NCBI GenBank assembly: GCA_030323885.1
Contig: CM059194.1
Coordinates: 8,728,963 to 8,792,962 of the forward strand
Direction of reading: 5' to 3'
Length of the DNA stretch: 64,000 nt
DNA from: Branchipolynoe longqiensis
Taxonomy: Eukaryota; Annelida; Polychaeta; Phyllodocida; Polynoidae
Shown here: piece by piece, positions 1-12,501 of the stretch
How positions within the stretch are numbered: position 1 is the stretch's first letter
Layout: every line of letters starts with the position of its first letter
Translations under genes and position numbers: made by a program
Notes under the pieces: model-generated
What the model saw: the letters and a program-made list of their open reading frames with translations, nothing else
What the model was told of the DNA's origin: nothing
Databases searched by the model: none

Positions 1-11
1 TGTATTTGTAG

Positions 12-3000
12 GTGTTGGCCATGTCGAGTCAGTCGTGGTTGAGTTACGCGTACCAGAGTCGGTTCCACCTGACTCCGCTCTCGTATGAAACACTCGAATA
101 TGCCTCTGGCTTTGCATCCGAGCAGTGTCCAGAAGGAATAGTCGCCATCTCCACGAACACACTCAGGTAAGTGATCTGCGACTTCGCCTTCCCCCTTCAT
201 GAAGATACTCTGCGGTGTCTTTAATCGTGTTTAAATCAAATGAGCTCAGAGCCATGAACGTTTTTGCGCTTTATATACTTACCTCGACGCTGCAAGTATT
301 GAGACTAGATGTGGTGGCGGTATCGGTAGAGTGCAGGCTTCCTGTGCAGAAGATTGGGAACTCAAACCCCAGCCCAATCATATCAACGACTTACAAACTT
401 GATACTTGTCGCTACCTAGCCTGGTGCTCAGCATTAATAGGATAGGGAAAGGACTGGTTAGCTCAGTATCAGGATAATGTGATTGAGTGGGAAATCGGGT
501 CATGGTGCTGGTGGCCTGGTTTCCCAGTAGGACAGCACTATATAGATTCGCTATGAGTGCACACTGTCACAAGTCAGTACCCATCATGATATGACCTTAT
601 TTGTTGCCAGGATGTAAAACCCAAACACAGTAAGTATTGAACCAATCCAAATACCCTAACCTTGTGGTTAAATAAAATAAGTTTAAACAAATATATCATG
701 AATGTGTGCTGTCCCATTCTGGTATGACCTCAGTTGTTGCTAGGACCGTTGTCCTGAATGGGTCACTCAGTCTCATGATGGTAACCAGCTGACTTTCGGT
801 GTGTTTCAGGATTTTGGCGCTGGAGAAACTGGGAGCTGTGTTTAATCAAGTCTCCATGCCGCTTCAGTACACACCGCGTAAGTTTGTCATCCACAGCGAG
901 ACGAACAAGCTGGTGATGATCGAATGTGACCACAACGCCTACACAGACGACACAAAGCAGCAGCGCAAGCAGCAGATGGCCGAGGTGGGTAGTTTGTTTT
1001 TATATCCGGTGTATTTATGCTGCCCATAACGGTTAAGCCTAATGACTTGTTTTCGCCGCTAGACAGTAATAGTCTCATGGTTCCCCTTGTTTTGTCACGT
1101 TGAGTTGTGTAGCTATCTACTGCATGCATTCTTTCTCTGTTTGTAAGCATTCTCGCCTGCTCCCCCCCCCGCCCCCCCCCCCCTCCCCCACTGGCCCCCA
1201 ATAGCCAATGTTTACTTTTTGTGCTGCGGGGTCGTTAAACAAACAAATCTCCCACATCTCCTCACGTACTGTCACAAGTCAGTACCCATCCTGATATGAC
1301 CTTAGGTGTTGCCAGGATGTAAAACTCACAACCAAACCAAACCAACCCTGATGTCATCTGCAGGAAATGGTGGAGGCAGCCGGAGAGGAGGAGCAGGAGC
1401 TGGCAGCGCAGATGGCAGCCGCCTTCCTCAGTGAGAACCTGCCGGAGAGTGTGTTCGGCGCTCCGAAAGCAGGCCCCAGCATGTGGGCCTCCATCCTGCG
1501 CATCGTCAACCCCATCACGCGAACAACCATGGACCGGGTACATTTGGAGCAGAACGAGGCTGCGCAAAGGTAGGCGCGAACAGGCAAACAGGATAAATGT
1601 AGCACGCGCGCCTCGAAGGGCTTTTTGTTTGTGTGTTCTAGAGGTTTTTATTTTGTTATCAGGATAACCGCTTTACATTGGAGCTTCGATGTGCAAATTG
1701 TGGATCTACAGTAATACAAAAATTGGTTGTGGTGTGGGTACTTGGTTTTCTTAACAGTGTGGAATATTGATTAATGGTAATATACACTGAGACGCGGTGT
1801 TAAATTGTGATGTTCCTTTACATAGTCATGCTTGTAAAATGTACAACACTTGGGGTGTATATTTATAATAATTGATGCTGGGAATATAGCCAATATATTG
1901 CTAGTCTATGTAATATTCATATATGCTATGTGCGATTATTTAAGTTGAAACATCTTGCGTTACAAATCTGTTAGATAAATATATTAGGTTGATCATTCTA
2001 ATCTACTTTACTTTGAAGTATCTTATTTTAAAGGGTTAACTTTAGAGATAATTGAAGTGTAAACTTTCTAAATTAATTTCGGTGTCCATGTCAAAATGCC
2101 GTCCTGATATGACCTTAGATGTTGCCAGGAAGTAAAACTACAACAACCAACCAACCATTGATGCCAGTGCCACCCTCTTGTGCCGACAGTGTGGCGATTG
2201 TGAAGTTTGCAGTGCGCCCAGACGAGCAGTTCGTGCTGGTGGGAGTAGTGAAGGACCTGGTGTTGATACCACGTGCCAACAGTGGCGGCTTCCTGTACGT
2301 GTACCGGCTAGTGGACGGTGCCGAGAAGCTCGAGTTCATTCATAAGACGCCAGTCGATGACATCCCGGCTGCCATCGTGCCGTTCCAGGGACGCGTCCTC
2401 ATCGGGGTTGGCAAGTGCCTGCGTGTTTATGACCTGGGCAAGAAGAAGCTGCTACGGAAGTGCGAAAACAAAGTGAGTTTAATTCAGTGTAAATGTTGCC
2501 TGTCTATAAGAATGAATCAGTACAATAAAACTTCTCTAACCGACCACCTCTACAGATCGACCACCCCCCCTATATCGATCGCTTTATTTGGGTCCCAATC
2601 AATCGCCCATACAATACCATACATATGATTTTTTTTTTAAATCTCTAATCCGACCACCTTCCTAAATGGACCATTTAATGTCGGTCCCATGGTTAGTCGA
2701 TTTAGAGAGGTTTTACTGTAGTTTACTTTTTGGTGAGTAATTTGTTGAAATCAATTAAAGTAGTTTTTGTTGTGACTGTTTTTGCTCTAAATTCCATTAT
2801 GCAAATATAAATAGCAAATATAATACTCTTTCTGTTCCGTCTACTCCATGCACTGTATGCTGAATATTATGACTGCTGGCGCCACCTGTGGTTACCAGCA
2901 TCACTAAGCATTACAGTCCTGCCTTGTTATTCGGCCCAAAAAGCGTACACTGGGCAAATCACATTGTATGAATGGTGCATTGTGGGAATGGTACATTGTA

Positions 3001-6000
3001 TGAATGGCACATTTTGTGAATAGCGTGTTGTGTGAGAGGCGCATTGTGTGAAAAGTCTATTGTGTGAATATTGTTTTGTGTTGGTGACACATTGTGTGAA
3101 GTGTATTGTTTGAGTAGCGTATTGTGTGAATAGTGTATTGTGTGGGTGGCACATTGTGTGAATAGTGTATTGTGTGAATAGTGTATTGTGTGAATAGTGT
3201 ATTGTGTGTGTGGCACATTGTGCGAATAGTGTATTGTGTGAATAGTGTATTGTGTGAGTGACACATTGTGTGAATAGTGTATTGTGTGAATAGCGTATTG
3301 TGTGAGTGGTGTATTGTGTGAAAAGTGTATAGTGTGACTAGTGTATTGTGTGGGTGGCACATAGTGTGAATAGCGTATTGTATGAATAGTGTATTGTATG
3401 GGTGGTGTATTGTGTGAATAGCGTATTGTAGGATTTACTAACCGATGCCTGTCCGCTTCCGGCAGCACATTCCCAACTTCATCACCAACATCCACACGAT
3501 GGGTAACCGCATCGTGGTGAGTGATGTGCAGGAGAGCTTCCACTATGTGCGCTACCGGCACCAGGAGAACCAGCTCATCATCTTCGCAGACGACACGAGT
3601 CCACGCTGGCTCACCTGCGCCACCATGCTCGACTACAACACGATGGCCGGAGCCGACAAGTTCGGCAACATCAGCATCGTAAGCACATGCATTCTTATCC
3701 TGGTCTTCCACATTGCACTGCTCCCTGAATGGCCGTATTTGAACTGTGCCTAGTTGTTTAGGGGTAATTTTTTGTATTCTTCATCCGAACGCATATTTTG
3801 TCAGCGGCACTGGTCTTCCAGCCATTGAAGCGATCACATTTGGTTTGTACATGATGATGAGGAAGTGGAATGTGCTGCATTGTGTGCAGCACACACCGTT
3901 CTGAACATTAAAAGTGGTGGAGCAGCCTACGCTGTATAGTGTACAGCATAGGTACTCAACATAGCGCAGGAATGAGTCTCCTGTAGACAGTTCTTGTACA
4001 CTTTCATTTTATCTAGAATCTTATTTTCCTTGGCCACAAATTGTATAATTTTGAGCTTTTAAATTCATAAGTGTCTTTTGACACACTTCATTGCATGCTT
4101 TTGCATTCTATGTAAAAAGCGAGGTTGAATAAAAGACAAACGCTTTTCGCCATGAATATGGCCTGCGCTGCCGACACGGCATAAAGAAACCACCAATCAA
4201 TCGTTTTTGTGGGCGTTAGTGTTACGGACTGAGTATGATAATTTATTCGTCATTCAATTGCATAGCGTAATTAAGATGACATTATGTGGCTGTTATTTTT
4301 CTGTGTGGCATAGTTTGTTGGGGGAATAGTTCAAGCGTTAACAGTATTCACACGGTTCTATTAAAGTGCTGCTGAGAACCTGGCATGGTAGCAAACTTGT
4401 AGATTGGTTTGGTTGTGAAGTGTTTAGTGTCAACGCATACCACTTTATGATTGATTGGGGGTATGAGGTTTTCACGTCCTAGCAATTGCTGAAGTTATTA
4501 CAATTCCATTTAATTACTTTATTCCGGAATATTACATTGATATGAAAAACACAATGACTTAATGACGTTAAACTGTAATATGGTATCTTGATGGTAAATA
4601 GCATATTGCTCCAGTGATTACACAATAATGTATCACTATTTATAATACATCATAATAATGCATTGCCCGATTTAGCTAGATCACACCCACATTATAACAC
4701 CGGTCATGTTATATTGCGCTATTCACCTACTTTCCTCTAGTGTAACTAATAACAATGGCGATGTTGGATTCTATCGACCATGTTGTAACTCACACACAGA
4801 TCCAGCAAAACTGCAAATATTGTCTATCAATCTATTACTTACTCTGAGTAAAGAAGTGTCACTGTCACTTCTACAGCGTTGTAGTTTACACTGCCACTGC
4901 TCCAATCCTGATGCGGCGGGCGAGATTCGCCGTCTAATGGGGGACTTTTGTTGCAACACCTTTGTGCAATTTACTGCCGGCAGGTGGCACCAAGCTGTGT
5001 GGAGCCCCCCCCCCCTGCCACCACCAACCTTGACCCTGAGAGGGAGGGGGAAGGGGAGGGGGTAGGCCCTGAGTGCCTTCTCACCCAGACCTGCCAGCAC
5101 CACTATGTCTATTTACATCCCACTCAGGCACCACCAGCACTCGCATATATATATACATACATGCGCTTGGTCACATACACCTGTTTAGTAATAGAAACAT
5201 TTGCATTCCCCCCGATGCTGTAAATCGGAATATTTCACAACAGGTTCGGTTACCACAAGATATATCGGATGACGTGGACGAAGACCCAACCGGAAACCGC
5301 GCCCTGTGGGACCGCGGTGTGCTGAATGGCGCTTCACAGAAGGTACATGTCACATGACAGGCTTCGTCGGTATGGTTCTGTAGTTGAGCCACATGAAGGG
5401 CCCCGTCTGGATGGTTCTGTAGTTGAGCCACATGAAGGGACCCATCTGTATGGTTCTCTAGTTGTGTCACAGGATGGGCCCATTCTGTATGGTTATGTAG
5501 TTGTGCCACATTACGGGCCCCATTTGTATGATTCTGTAGTTGTGCCACATGACGGGCTCTGTCTGTATGGTTCTGTACTTGTCCCATAGGACAGGCCCCA
5601 TCTGTATGGTTCTGTAGTTATGCCATAGGATGGGCTGTCTGTATGGTTCTGTAGTTGTGCCACATAACGGGGCCCCATCTGCATGGTTCTGTAGTTGTGC
5701 CACAGGACAGGCCCCATCTGTCTGGTTCTGTAGTTGTGCCACAGGATGGGCTCTGTCTGTATGGTTCTGTAGTTGTGCCACATAACGGGGCCACATCTGC
5801 ATGGTTCTGTAGTTGTGCCACAGGGCAGGCCCTATCTGTGTGGTTCTGTAGTTGGCGGACTGTGATATATTACAAGGATAGAGAACGGTCTGCGTTGACT
5901 ATTAGTGCTAGGACTCTGGAAGACACATAAATGTGGCTGAAGTGCTTCAAGTGTTAATTATGTAGTAATTTCCTTTCATTGGTAGATGGTGTTGATGTAA

Positions 6001-8671
6001 TAACTGTGTTGGCATGCAGTGTCCATGATTTTGGTTTTCATTCAGGCGGACCTGATGGCACACTTCCACGTGGGTGAGGTGGTGACATCACTACAACGCG
6101 CCACCCTGATCCAGGGCGGGTCCGAGTCGCTCGTCTACACGACCATATCTGGGGCGGTTGGCATGCTCGTGCCCTTCACAACACACGAGGTGAGTCGGGG
6201 CGGACTCAGGCCGGGCCATAAGGGCACTCCGCATCATTTCGCATCACTCCATGTCACTCCACATCACTCCACATCCCTATGCGTTGCTCTGGCCCATATA
6301 AAGGCTGGATGTCGGCTATATAAAAGCGAGGCTCAGACCAGTGTAATATATTCATAACAAGAAGCAAGAAAACCTAAATTATTACTAAGTCTTGGTTTGC
6401 AAATTAAAATGATTTTGTGACCCATTGTTGCTGAATTCTCCATGATTCATTAACTTTTGGCCCGTCAGTAGATGATTCTGGTATCCTCGCGGGGGTTTGC
6501 AGCATCCAAAATTTCATAATGATGGCCATAGGATTTCTGTATTTGGTCCTTAAAAGGAGTTGTGTCGAGTCCTGAAAAGTCCTAGAAAAGTAAATATACA
6601 AAAAAACAACCATTTAAAGAGCGGGAACCATCTAGCAGCAGTCCCCTCAGTGTTTCGCAAAGAGCCACCCTTGGGCCACAAACCACTTGCGGCTCCTTAC
6701 ACCAACTTTGTACTTCCTGCAGGACCACGACTTCTTCCAGCATCTGGAGATGCACATGCGCGCAGAGAACGCGCCACTGTGTGGGCGCGACCACCTCGCC
6801 TTCCGGTCTTACTACTACCCAGTCAAGGTAAGCACCCATTGGTCCTACCACGCAACCACAGTAAGCACTGCTGGTCCTACTACTACTACCAAGTCAGTGT
6901 AAGCACCCAGTCACAATAATCACCACTGGTTCTACTACTACCACCAAGTCACAGTAATCACTACTTTTCCTACTACCACCACTACTACCACCCAGTCACA
7001 GTAAGCACTACTGGTCCTACTACTACCACCCAGTCACAGTAAGCACTATTGGTCCCACTACTACCACCCATTCACAGTAAGCACCATTGGTCCCACTACT
7101 ACTACTACCACCCAGTCACAGTAAGCACCATCAGTCCCACAACTACTACTACCACCCAGTCACAGTAAGCACTATTGGTCCTACTACTACCACCCAATCA
7201 CAGTAAGCAGGATTAGTCCCACTCCAACCACCCAATCACAGTAAGCACTACTGATCCTACTACTTACCATCCAGTCACAGTAAGCACTATTGCTTCTACT
7301 ACTACCACCCAGTCATCGTAAGCACTGTTAGTTCTACCTCTACCACCCAGTCACAGTAAGCACTATTGGTCCTATGACCACCACCCAGTCACAGTAAGCA
7401 CCACTGGTCCTACTACAACCACCCAGTCACAGTAAGCACTACTGGTCCTACTACTCACCACCCAGTCACAGTAAGCGCTATTGCTTCTACTACCACTACT
7501 ACCACCCAGTCACCGTAAGCACTATTGGTTCTACTACCACCCAGTCACAGTAAGCACTATTGATCCTACTACTACCACCCAGTCACAGTAAGCACTACTG
7601 GTCCTACTACTACTACCACCACCCAGTCACAGTAAGCACCATTGGTTCTACTACCACCCAGTCACAGTAACCACTATTGGTCCTACTACTACCACCCAGT
7701 CACAGTAACCACTATTGGTCCTACTATTACCACCCAGTCACAGTAAGCACTACTTGTCCTACTACCACCCAGTCACAGTAAGCACCATTGGTTCTACTAC
7801 CACCCAGTCACAGTAACCACTATTGGTCCTACTACTACCACCCAGTCACAGTAAGCACTACTTGTCCTACTACCACACAGTCACTGTAAGCACCATTGGT
7901 CCCACTACTACTACCACCCAGTCACTGTGTAAGCACTATTGGTTCCACTACTACCACCCAGTCACAGTAAGCACTATTGGTACTACTACCACCCAGTCAC
8001 AGTAAGCACTACTCGTCCTACTACTTACCCCCAGTCACAGTAAGCACTACTCATACTACTACTACCCAGTCACAGTAAGTACTACTGGTCCTACTACTTA
8101 CCACCCAGTCACAGTAAGCACTACTCATCCTACTACTACTACCCAGTCACAGTAATCACTACTTGTCCTACTACTACTACCACCTATTCACAGTAAGCAC
8201 TATTGGTCCCACTACTACCCATTCAGAGTAAGCACTATTGGTTCTACTACTACCACCCATTCAGAGTAAGCACTATTGGTCCCACTACTACTACCCAGTC
8301 ACAGTAAGCACGACCTGTCCTACTACTACCACCCAGACAAGGTAAGCCCATTCCAGGCCTAGTTAGGGCCAAGTCCAGGCCTGTGGTATCGGTGTCGCCT
8401 CACCACAGCGGGACTGTGGTGTTAGGGCTTACAGTGACCTGACTATGTAGTATGGCTTATTAGCTTTGTAGGTGCGCTGTTGGCAAACAGCAAGTTTGCT
8501 TTTCACACTGCATACTTTGTCCACTTATAGAACGTGATTGACGGAGACTTGTGCGAGATGTTCAACTCCATGGATGTCATTAAACAGAAGAGTGTCGCTG
8601 AGGAACTGGACCGGATGCCAAGCGAAGTGGCCAAGAAGCTGGAGAACATCCGAACCAGTTACGCCTTTTAG
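12..8671 (+). CDS. SF3B3: Splicing factor 3B subunit 3, C-terminal 506 residues (9 exons)
   Basis: Exons: 12-166, 810-984, 1364-1569, 2190-2472, 3466-3678, 5244-5342, 6046-6189, 6723-6827 and 8531-8671 (stop TAG 8669-8671). All introns are GT-AG and phases agree, giving 506 codons. The translation follows animal SF3B3 almost without gaps: [68 protein letters not shown] and terminal RTSYAF. Family knowledge: SF3B3 (SAP130, about 1217 residues) is a nuclear three-beta-propeller scaffold of the U2 snRNP SF3b complex. The window therefore holds roughly the last 40%, covering the end of the second propeller, the third propeller and the C-terminal helices. No frame break is visible, so the copy looks functional. 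Introns hold SINE pieces, a MITE and three large minisatellites. The upstream exons lie outside the window; the acceptor AG at 10-11 opens the first visible exon. Confidence 0.97.
311..632 (+). mobile_element. tRNA-derived SINE in SF3B3 intron
   Basis: The head is tRNA-like: GGCGGTATCGGTAGAGTGC resembles an A box, with a B-box-like stretch near 345-365. A conserved middle follows (CAGGATAATGTGATTGAGTGG), then a CACTGTCACAAGTCAGTACC stretch. The 3' tail reads TGATATGACCTTA..GTTGCCAGGATGTAAAAC. The same order of blocks recurs at 14215-14500 on this strand and in the split copy at 60680/26036 on the other strand. Tail-only fragments occur at about 1266-1330, 2098-2156, 10136-10190, 10259-10300 and 10727-10785. 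It is a Pol III retroposon by structure; I cannot name the family. Confidence 0.7.
1160..1194. repeat. C-rich low-complexity tract in SF3B3 intron
   Basis: Runs of 8 to 13 C interrupted by single G or T bases, about 180 bp after the donor of the 810-984 exon. Homopolymers like this are also prone to consensus error. Confidence 0.8.
2523..2718. mobile_element. 196-bp MITE with TA target duplication (pogo/Tc1-mariner-like)
   Basis: Imperfect terminal inverted repeats: the left end begins CAATAAAACTTCTCTAACCG, and the right end read in reverse begins CAGTAAAACCTCTCTAAATC. TA lies on both sides (2521-2522 and 2719-2720). A CAGTAAAACCTC-type end with a TA duplication is typical of pogo-like members of the Tc1/mariner superfamily. 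There is no coding sequence, so it is non-autonomous. It sits about 50 bp into the intron after the 2190-2472 exon of SF3B3. Confidence 0.7.
2955..3432 (+). repeat. Minisatellite (about 18-bp unit) upstream of an SF3B3 acceptor
   Basis: Tandem units of the type TGTGTGAATAGTGTATTG with variants, roughly 25 copies. The array stops about 30 bp before the acceptor of the exon at 3466. The intervening 30 bp contain the pyrimidine tract. Long ORFs predicted on the opposite strand here are periodic artefacts. Confidence 0.9.
3679..5243 (+). other. SF3B3 intron, no gene seen
   Basis: AT-rich intron sequence between the exons ending at 3678 and starting at 5244. I see no coding exon. There is a C-run at 5007-5017 and a short TA microsatellite near 5145. 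ORFs here lack recognisable content. Confidence 0.6.
5349..5856 (+). repeat. Minisatellite (about 39-bp unit) starting 7 bp after an SF3B3 donor
   Basis: About 13 units containing TATGGTTCTGTAGTTGTGCC followed by a CACA(T/G)GACGGGC..CATCTG segment. The first unit begins at CACATGAC, only 7 bp inside the intron after exon 5244-5342. The units do not carry the donor itself, unlike the array at 6828. ORFs on both strands through this stretch are repeat artefacts. Confidence 0.9.
6350..6610. repeat. Unclassified dispersed-repeat fragment in SF3B3 intron
   Basis: The stretch AAGAAGCAAGAAAACCTAAA near 6360 and the CCTGAAAAGTCC-type text near 6570 recur with changes at about 9315-9720, downstream of the same gene. 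I cannot define termini. Confidence 0.4.
6828..8345 (+). repeat. Splice-donor-derived minisatellite (about 36-39-bp unit) filling SF3B3 intron 8
   Basis: Roughly 40 units whose core is CCCAGTCACAGTAAGCAC, followed by a TATTGGTCC and CTACTACTACCA segment. The real exon/intron junction at 6827/6828 reads CCCAGTCAAG|GTAAGCAC followed by CATTGGTCC. Each unit is therefore a near-copy of the last exon bases plus the donor. The final unit (about 8320-8345) reads CCCAGACAAGGTAAGC, closer again to the authentic junction. The array fills most of the 1.7-kb intron before the last exon at 8531. Confidence 0.95.
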
Positions 8672-9230
8672 GGCGTCTTCCTCTCACAAAGACATTGTCA
8701 GGCAGTGTGGGATTCGGGTTTGGGGGGGGGGGGGGGGGGGCGCAGGTCAGGCGGAGCAGAGGGGGGGGGGGGGGGTTCACACTCAAAGGTGTGGAGGGGA
8801 GGGGGGCACTCTCACAGTGTGGGTAAGGGGAGGAAGTGGGTTGGGGGGGCCACACACTCATTGTGCGGGGAGGGCCACTTGTAAGGGTGGAAGGTGAGTG
8901 GGGGCATTCGGTAGGGAGACAGACACAGTGCAGTTGGACGGGGAGGGAGGGGGGGGGGGTTATGTTACAAACAGGAGAGTGTTTACATCATGGATATATG
9001 TTTTATTTTGAATAATTGGCGCGTAATTGAAATGTACAGTTAGTTGATATTGAGGAGCAGGAGGCACTCATGCCGGGCCCAGCAGCCGTTCGCCGCCCCT
9101 GAGCCTCGTTCTGCACCAAGGCTCGCTGAGACCGGATGTAAATGCTGCTGTCGATAACATTCGCTTGTATTATCTTTATTCCATTTTTATTTGAATAAAA
9201 GGAAAAGAGAATTTAAGGACGTTATTCCAT
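8672..9230 (+). other. SF3B3 3' UTR with G-rich tracts
   Basis: Follows the stop codon. It contains G runs at 8718-8739, 8761-8774 and 8948-8957 and GGGGAGG-type degenerate repeats. It ends near an AATAAA at 9194-9199. The G-run lengths may not be exact in the assembly. Confidence 0.7.
9194..9199 (+). promoter_or_regulatory. Probable SF3B3 poly(A) signal AATAAA
   Basis: A canonical AATAAA 523 bp after the SF3B3 stop codon, followed within 40 bp by T/GT-rich sequence (CCATTGTTGTTTAACC). It is the first canonical hexamer downstream of the coding end that I found. Confidence 0.65.
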
Positions 9231-10586
9231 TGTTGTTTAACCGCATATATTATATATATTAACCGTTTACTGTTTGCGTATTGACTGTTTGCAATCTGCA
9301 GTTACAAGCCATAAACAAGAAGTAAGAAAACCTAAATTATAACTAAAACAAAATTTAAAAGATTTAAATCAAATTGGATTAGTGCTGCCCTGCGATGAAA
9401 ACAAGTGTTAACACACTTATCTGTTAAGAGCAGGGTACATAAATTCAATACACAAAAAAACAAACCAAAGATTTAAAAAAAGAATAATCAGGGTCCAGAA
9501 AGTCTTGGAAGTTCATTTGCCCCATTTCAAGTCCTTGAAAAGCCTTGAATTTAACCTATTGTGGGTAATTAGTCTTGAAAAGCCTTGAATTCCATTAAAC
9601 TGTCCCCGTTAATCTAAATTAGTCCAAAATTGCAATTCACCAGTCGATTTTTCCTGAAATCCAAATGAAAATGGTCTTGAATTCCTATCAAAAGCAGCCT
9701 TGACATTTTTTAATTCCATATCTTAGTGTATTCGTGCCCTGAATATATTAGCTTGATTGTTATATTTGACCTTACTTTGATTTGAAGTAACTATTGTTAT
9801 CAATGGTTAACTTAGTACATATTTTATGTGAAAGAATGAACAAATTAATTTTGTTTACATCAGAATTCTAACACCAAAGGCTCCAGTATAAATATGTTTG
9901 ATTAAATTGCCCTTGCGTGCCTTTTTATGCAGCACTACATGTTTAATAAGTGCACGCGTATCTAAGTTCGAAATGTGAGATTAAATCTATATAAGTGTTT
10001 TGGTTTTGAAAATTTGATGCTTTCAGCAGACTGCAGCTTTAATGTAGAAAAATGAATGGTACCACGGCCTTTTAATGTTGCCACCGGTGTCTCAGCTTGC
10101 CTGCAGTATAGCAGGGATGAAAGATCTCCGCCATTTCCAGTCCTGGTATGACCTTAGATGTTGCCAGGATGTAAAGCTCCAACAACCAACCAAATCTCTG
10201 CCATTTCGCTGATTTTTGGTATTCACCGATTATAACGTTCACAAAATATATATAACAGCCCGGTCCTGATATGACATGTTACTAGGACGCAAAACCCCCC
10301 AAAAACATGACAGCAATTGGTTAGTTCGAATCCCGTTCTTATAACGTCTTAGATGTTGGTAAAAAAACAACAAGCAAAATAATTGGGCATGAGCCACAAC
10401 AAGCAGTTGAAACCTGACTTCCGGCATTTTTCCACCATTCACTGACCATGCTAATCCTATAAGGAAAATATCCGCATTTTCGCGGAAATTCGCCATTGTC
10501 ACCCAAGGCCTCGGCCTGAATTCCGCTTTTTTTTGTGCCCGATACCACTTTCATCCCTGTTTATAGGTAACAAACACATGGTGAGC
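9231..10586. other. Intergenic, repeat-fragment-rich
   Basis: No gene seen. It holds degenerate repeats with CTTGAAAAGCCTTGAAT (about 9480-9700) and a roughly 110-bp dispersed repeat at about 9940-10050, seen inverted at about 61090-61215 and similar at 19705-19805. Two SINE-tail fragments (CTGATATGACCTTAGATGTT type) lie at about 10136-10190 and 10259-10305. Confidence 0.55.
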
Positions 10587-10589
10587 TAA

Positions 10590-11114
10590 TGGTGCTGTCA
10601 CATTACGACGCTTCTCGCCGGCGCGCCACCAACGCACAAAATCACTTTTAATCGTTTTTGGCATAAGCGCAACGTATTGGTGCGGCCGACATTGTGAGAA
10701 AAAAAACAAAAAAGTTTGGCCCACTGTCCTGATGTGACCTTAGATGTTGCTAGGCCATAAAACAACAGACAAACAAAGCAACAGTTTGGCGCAATGTGTG
10801 GGAACGACTTTCACATGCATGTGGCATGTGCCTACCGTTCGCATAATGTTATTCCAGCACGTGTAACGTATCTCGACGTACCCCTAACGTCGCCATAATG
10901 TTGGCACCCGCACGTCGTCGCACGTCAAAAGTTTTGTGCAAGCACAAAACTTTCAATGTGCGAAGACGCGCGCCGTCGACCATCGCCGTCCATCAACGAA
11001 TACCAACGCGCGCCTAATGCACGCGTAATGCTTCCTGACGTATCCCGATGTTGCGCCAAAAAATCACATACGTCGACGCATGTTGGTGAGAAGCGTCGTA
11101 ATGTGACAGCACCA
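10590..11114. mobile_element. 525-bp MITE, near-perfect TIRs, TAA target duplication
   Basis: The termini are inverted copies for about 27 bp: the left end starts TGGTGCTGTCACATTACGAC and the right end finishes GTCGTAATGTGACAGCACCA. TAA flanks both sides (10587-10589 and 11115-11117). The interior is rich in ACGCGC/CGTCG stretches and carries a SINE-tail fragment at about 10727-10785, so another insertion lies inside it. A 3-bp TAA/TTA duplication suggests the PIF/Harbinger superfamily. There is no coding sequence. Confidence 0.85.
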
Positions 11115-12500
11115 TAAGATTCAGTACATTTGCTACTGCGTCAAACCCATGTTTCTGCGATGTGGCAGGCCAATAAAAATGAGCTACATAAATATAGGGG
11201 ACGTTATTTCAAATTCAGCAGAATGTTTAATCAACATCACTTTCATTATATTTTGTTCCTGTACTTAGTTTCTATTATCACAGATCACTTTGACAATTGT
11301 AGCTGAATTATCCTTAAGGCTTAACGGTTTTATTTATTTATTTATTCATTCAGAATGTTTTGGAAGCATTGGGCAGGCACACACATTGACAAACATAATC
11401 AGCTGAAATACACTTCATTTGACAGTTTTTCTTAGTTTTTGAACACGATAAATTCAAATCCAGTATTGCTCCATTACTTTCTACAGAAACTCTTCCCAAG
11501 AAAACCCCAAAACATTAACAGAACCTTAAGAAAACAACTAACATAGTAATAAGAACAGAACAAAAATACAATGCCAAGAGGCCCCAAAAGAACTAACATA
11601 GGCTTCTAAACGTACCAACAGACTATCTATCTGCTACTGAAATGCAGACAATCAAATAACTTATCAGCAGCTACTGCTTGGTAAGACAACACCAACACTA
11701 CAGCTGGCCAGCATTGAAAACAAGCCTGGGTACCCGGGCTTACATGCTATGGACAGTATAAATACAGCCTCAATATAACAATTATTTTTAAAAAGAAGAA
11801 AAAAAAAAGAAGCAAAACAGCACCCGTCTGCTATGTTTTGCCAACCGGGACCAGTGTGGGTGTGAGTCACGTGATAGTGACGTCACTGGTCAACGTGTTG
11901 GGATTTTCAGGAGGGACGGCGATGGAATAAAAGGCTGCAAATTTTCCTGTCGACTGGAGGCAAATTCGGTAGCACGCGAACGCAGGCCTGACTGCCTCGG
12001 TGTTGCAGGCTGGATGTAGGATGCAGGCTGCCACTCAGGCAGCTCTGACTACAGAGCATCCTGCAGAATATTACTGCAAATACGCAGGATGCACTACTCC
12101 TTCAGATAGTATCCCTACAGTCCCCTCGCACCAACATCGGGGTTCCTCATTCTGCACACCAATGAATAAATTTATTTATTTATCAACAGAACAATCGATA
12201 GTAAAGACATCTTGACTTACTAACACAAAAATACCCTGACTAACACCCAAATGATACTGCGAAGAAAACAACGTAATGAATAAAAGAGTATCTGATCATA
12301 GTGAAGTAAGACTAAGTAATTAACGGTATTATTATCTATTGAATTGGAAAATCCTAAACAACCAACTAAAACATTGCATGTAAATGTAAAATTTCCCTTA
12401 TGTTCATTAGTTATTGCATTGTGTACACTTTAATTTCAGAATTTACACCACAATTCAATATACTATATAAACCATGGAAAACAAAATGGTGTACATATCT
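11115..12500. other. Intergenic, includes an inverted copy of the 16195-16450 repeat
   Basis: No gene supported. About 11500-11800 is the reverse complement, with changes, of about 16190-16450; both contain CAAGCCTGGGTACCC-type text next to GCTGGCCAG..CATTGAAAAC. T/A-rich TTTATTTATTTATTCATT (about 11330-11350) and its inverted relative at 12160-12180 could mark an element's edges. ATAAAAG at 11928 resembles a TATA box but leads to no convincing gene. Confidence 0.5.
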
Positions 12501-12501
12501 A

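Noticed and set aside
2927..3711. 250-codon minus-strand ORF rich in HTIHYSHN repeats
   Set aside because: It runs through the 18-bp array and antisense to a verified SF3B3 exon.
5171..5821. Minus-strand ORFs with repeated [14 protein letters not shown] text
   Set aside because: Periodic product of the 39-bp minisatellite next to the SF3B3 donor.
6828..8345. Regular repeats with apparent spacers, superficially CRISPR-like
   Set aside because: Units are contiguous and degenerate without unique spacers, in an animal intron; they derive from the splice junction.
11926..12215. TATA-like box followed by a 71-codon ORF as a small gene
   Set aside because: No recognisable domain, no splice or poly(A) support, and the region belongs to repeat-rich intergenic DNA.
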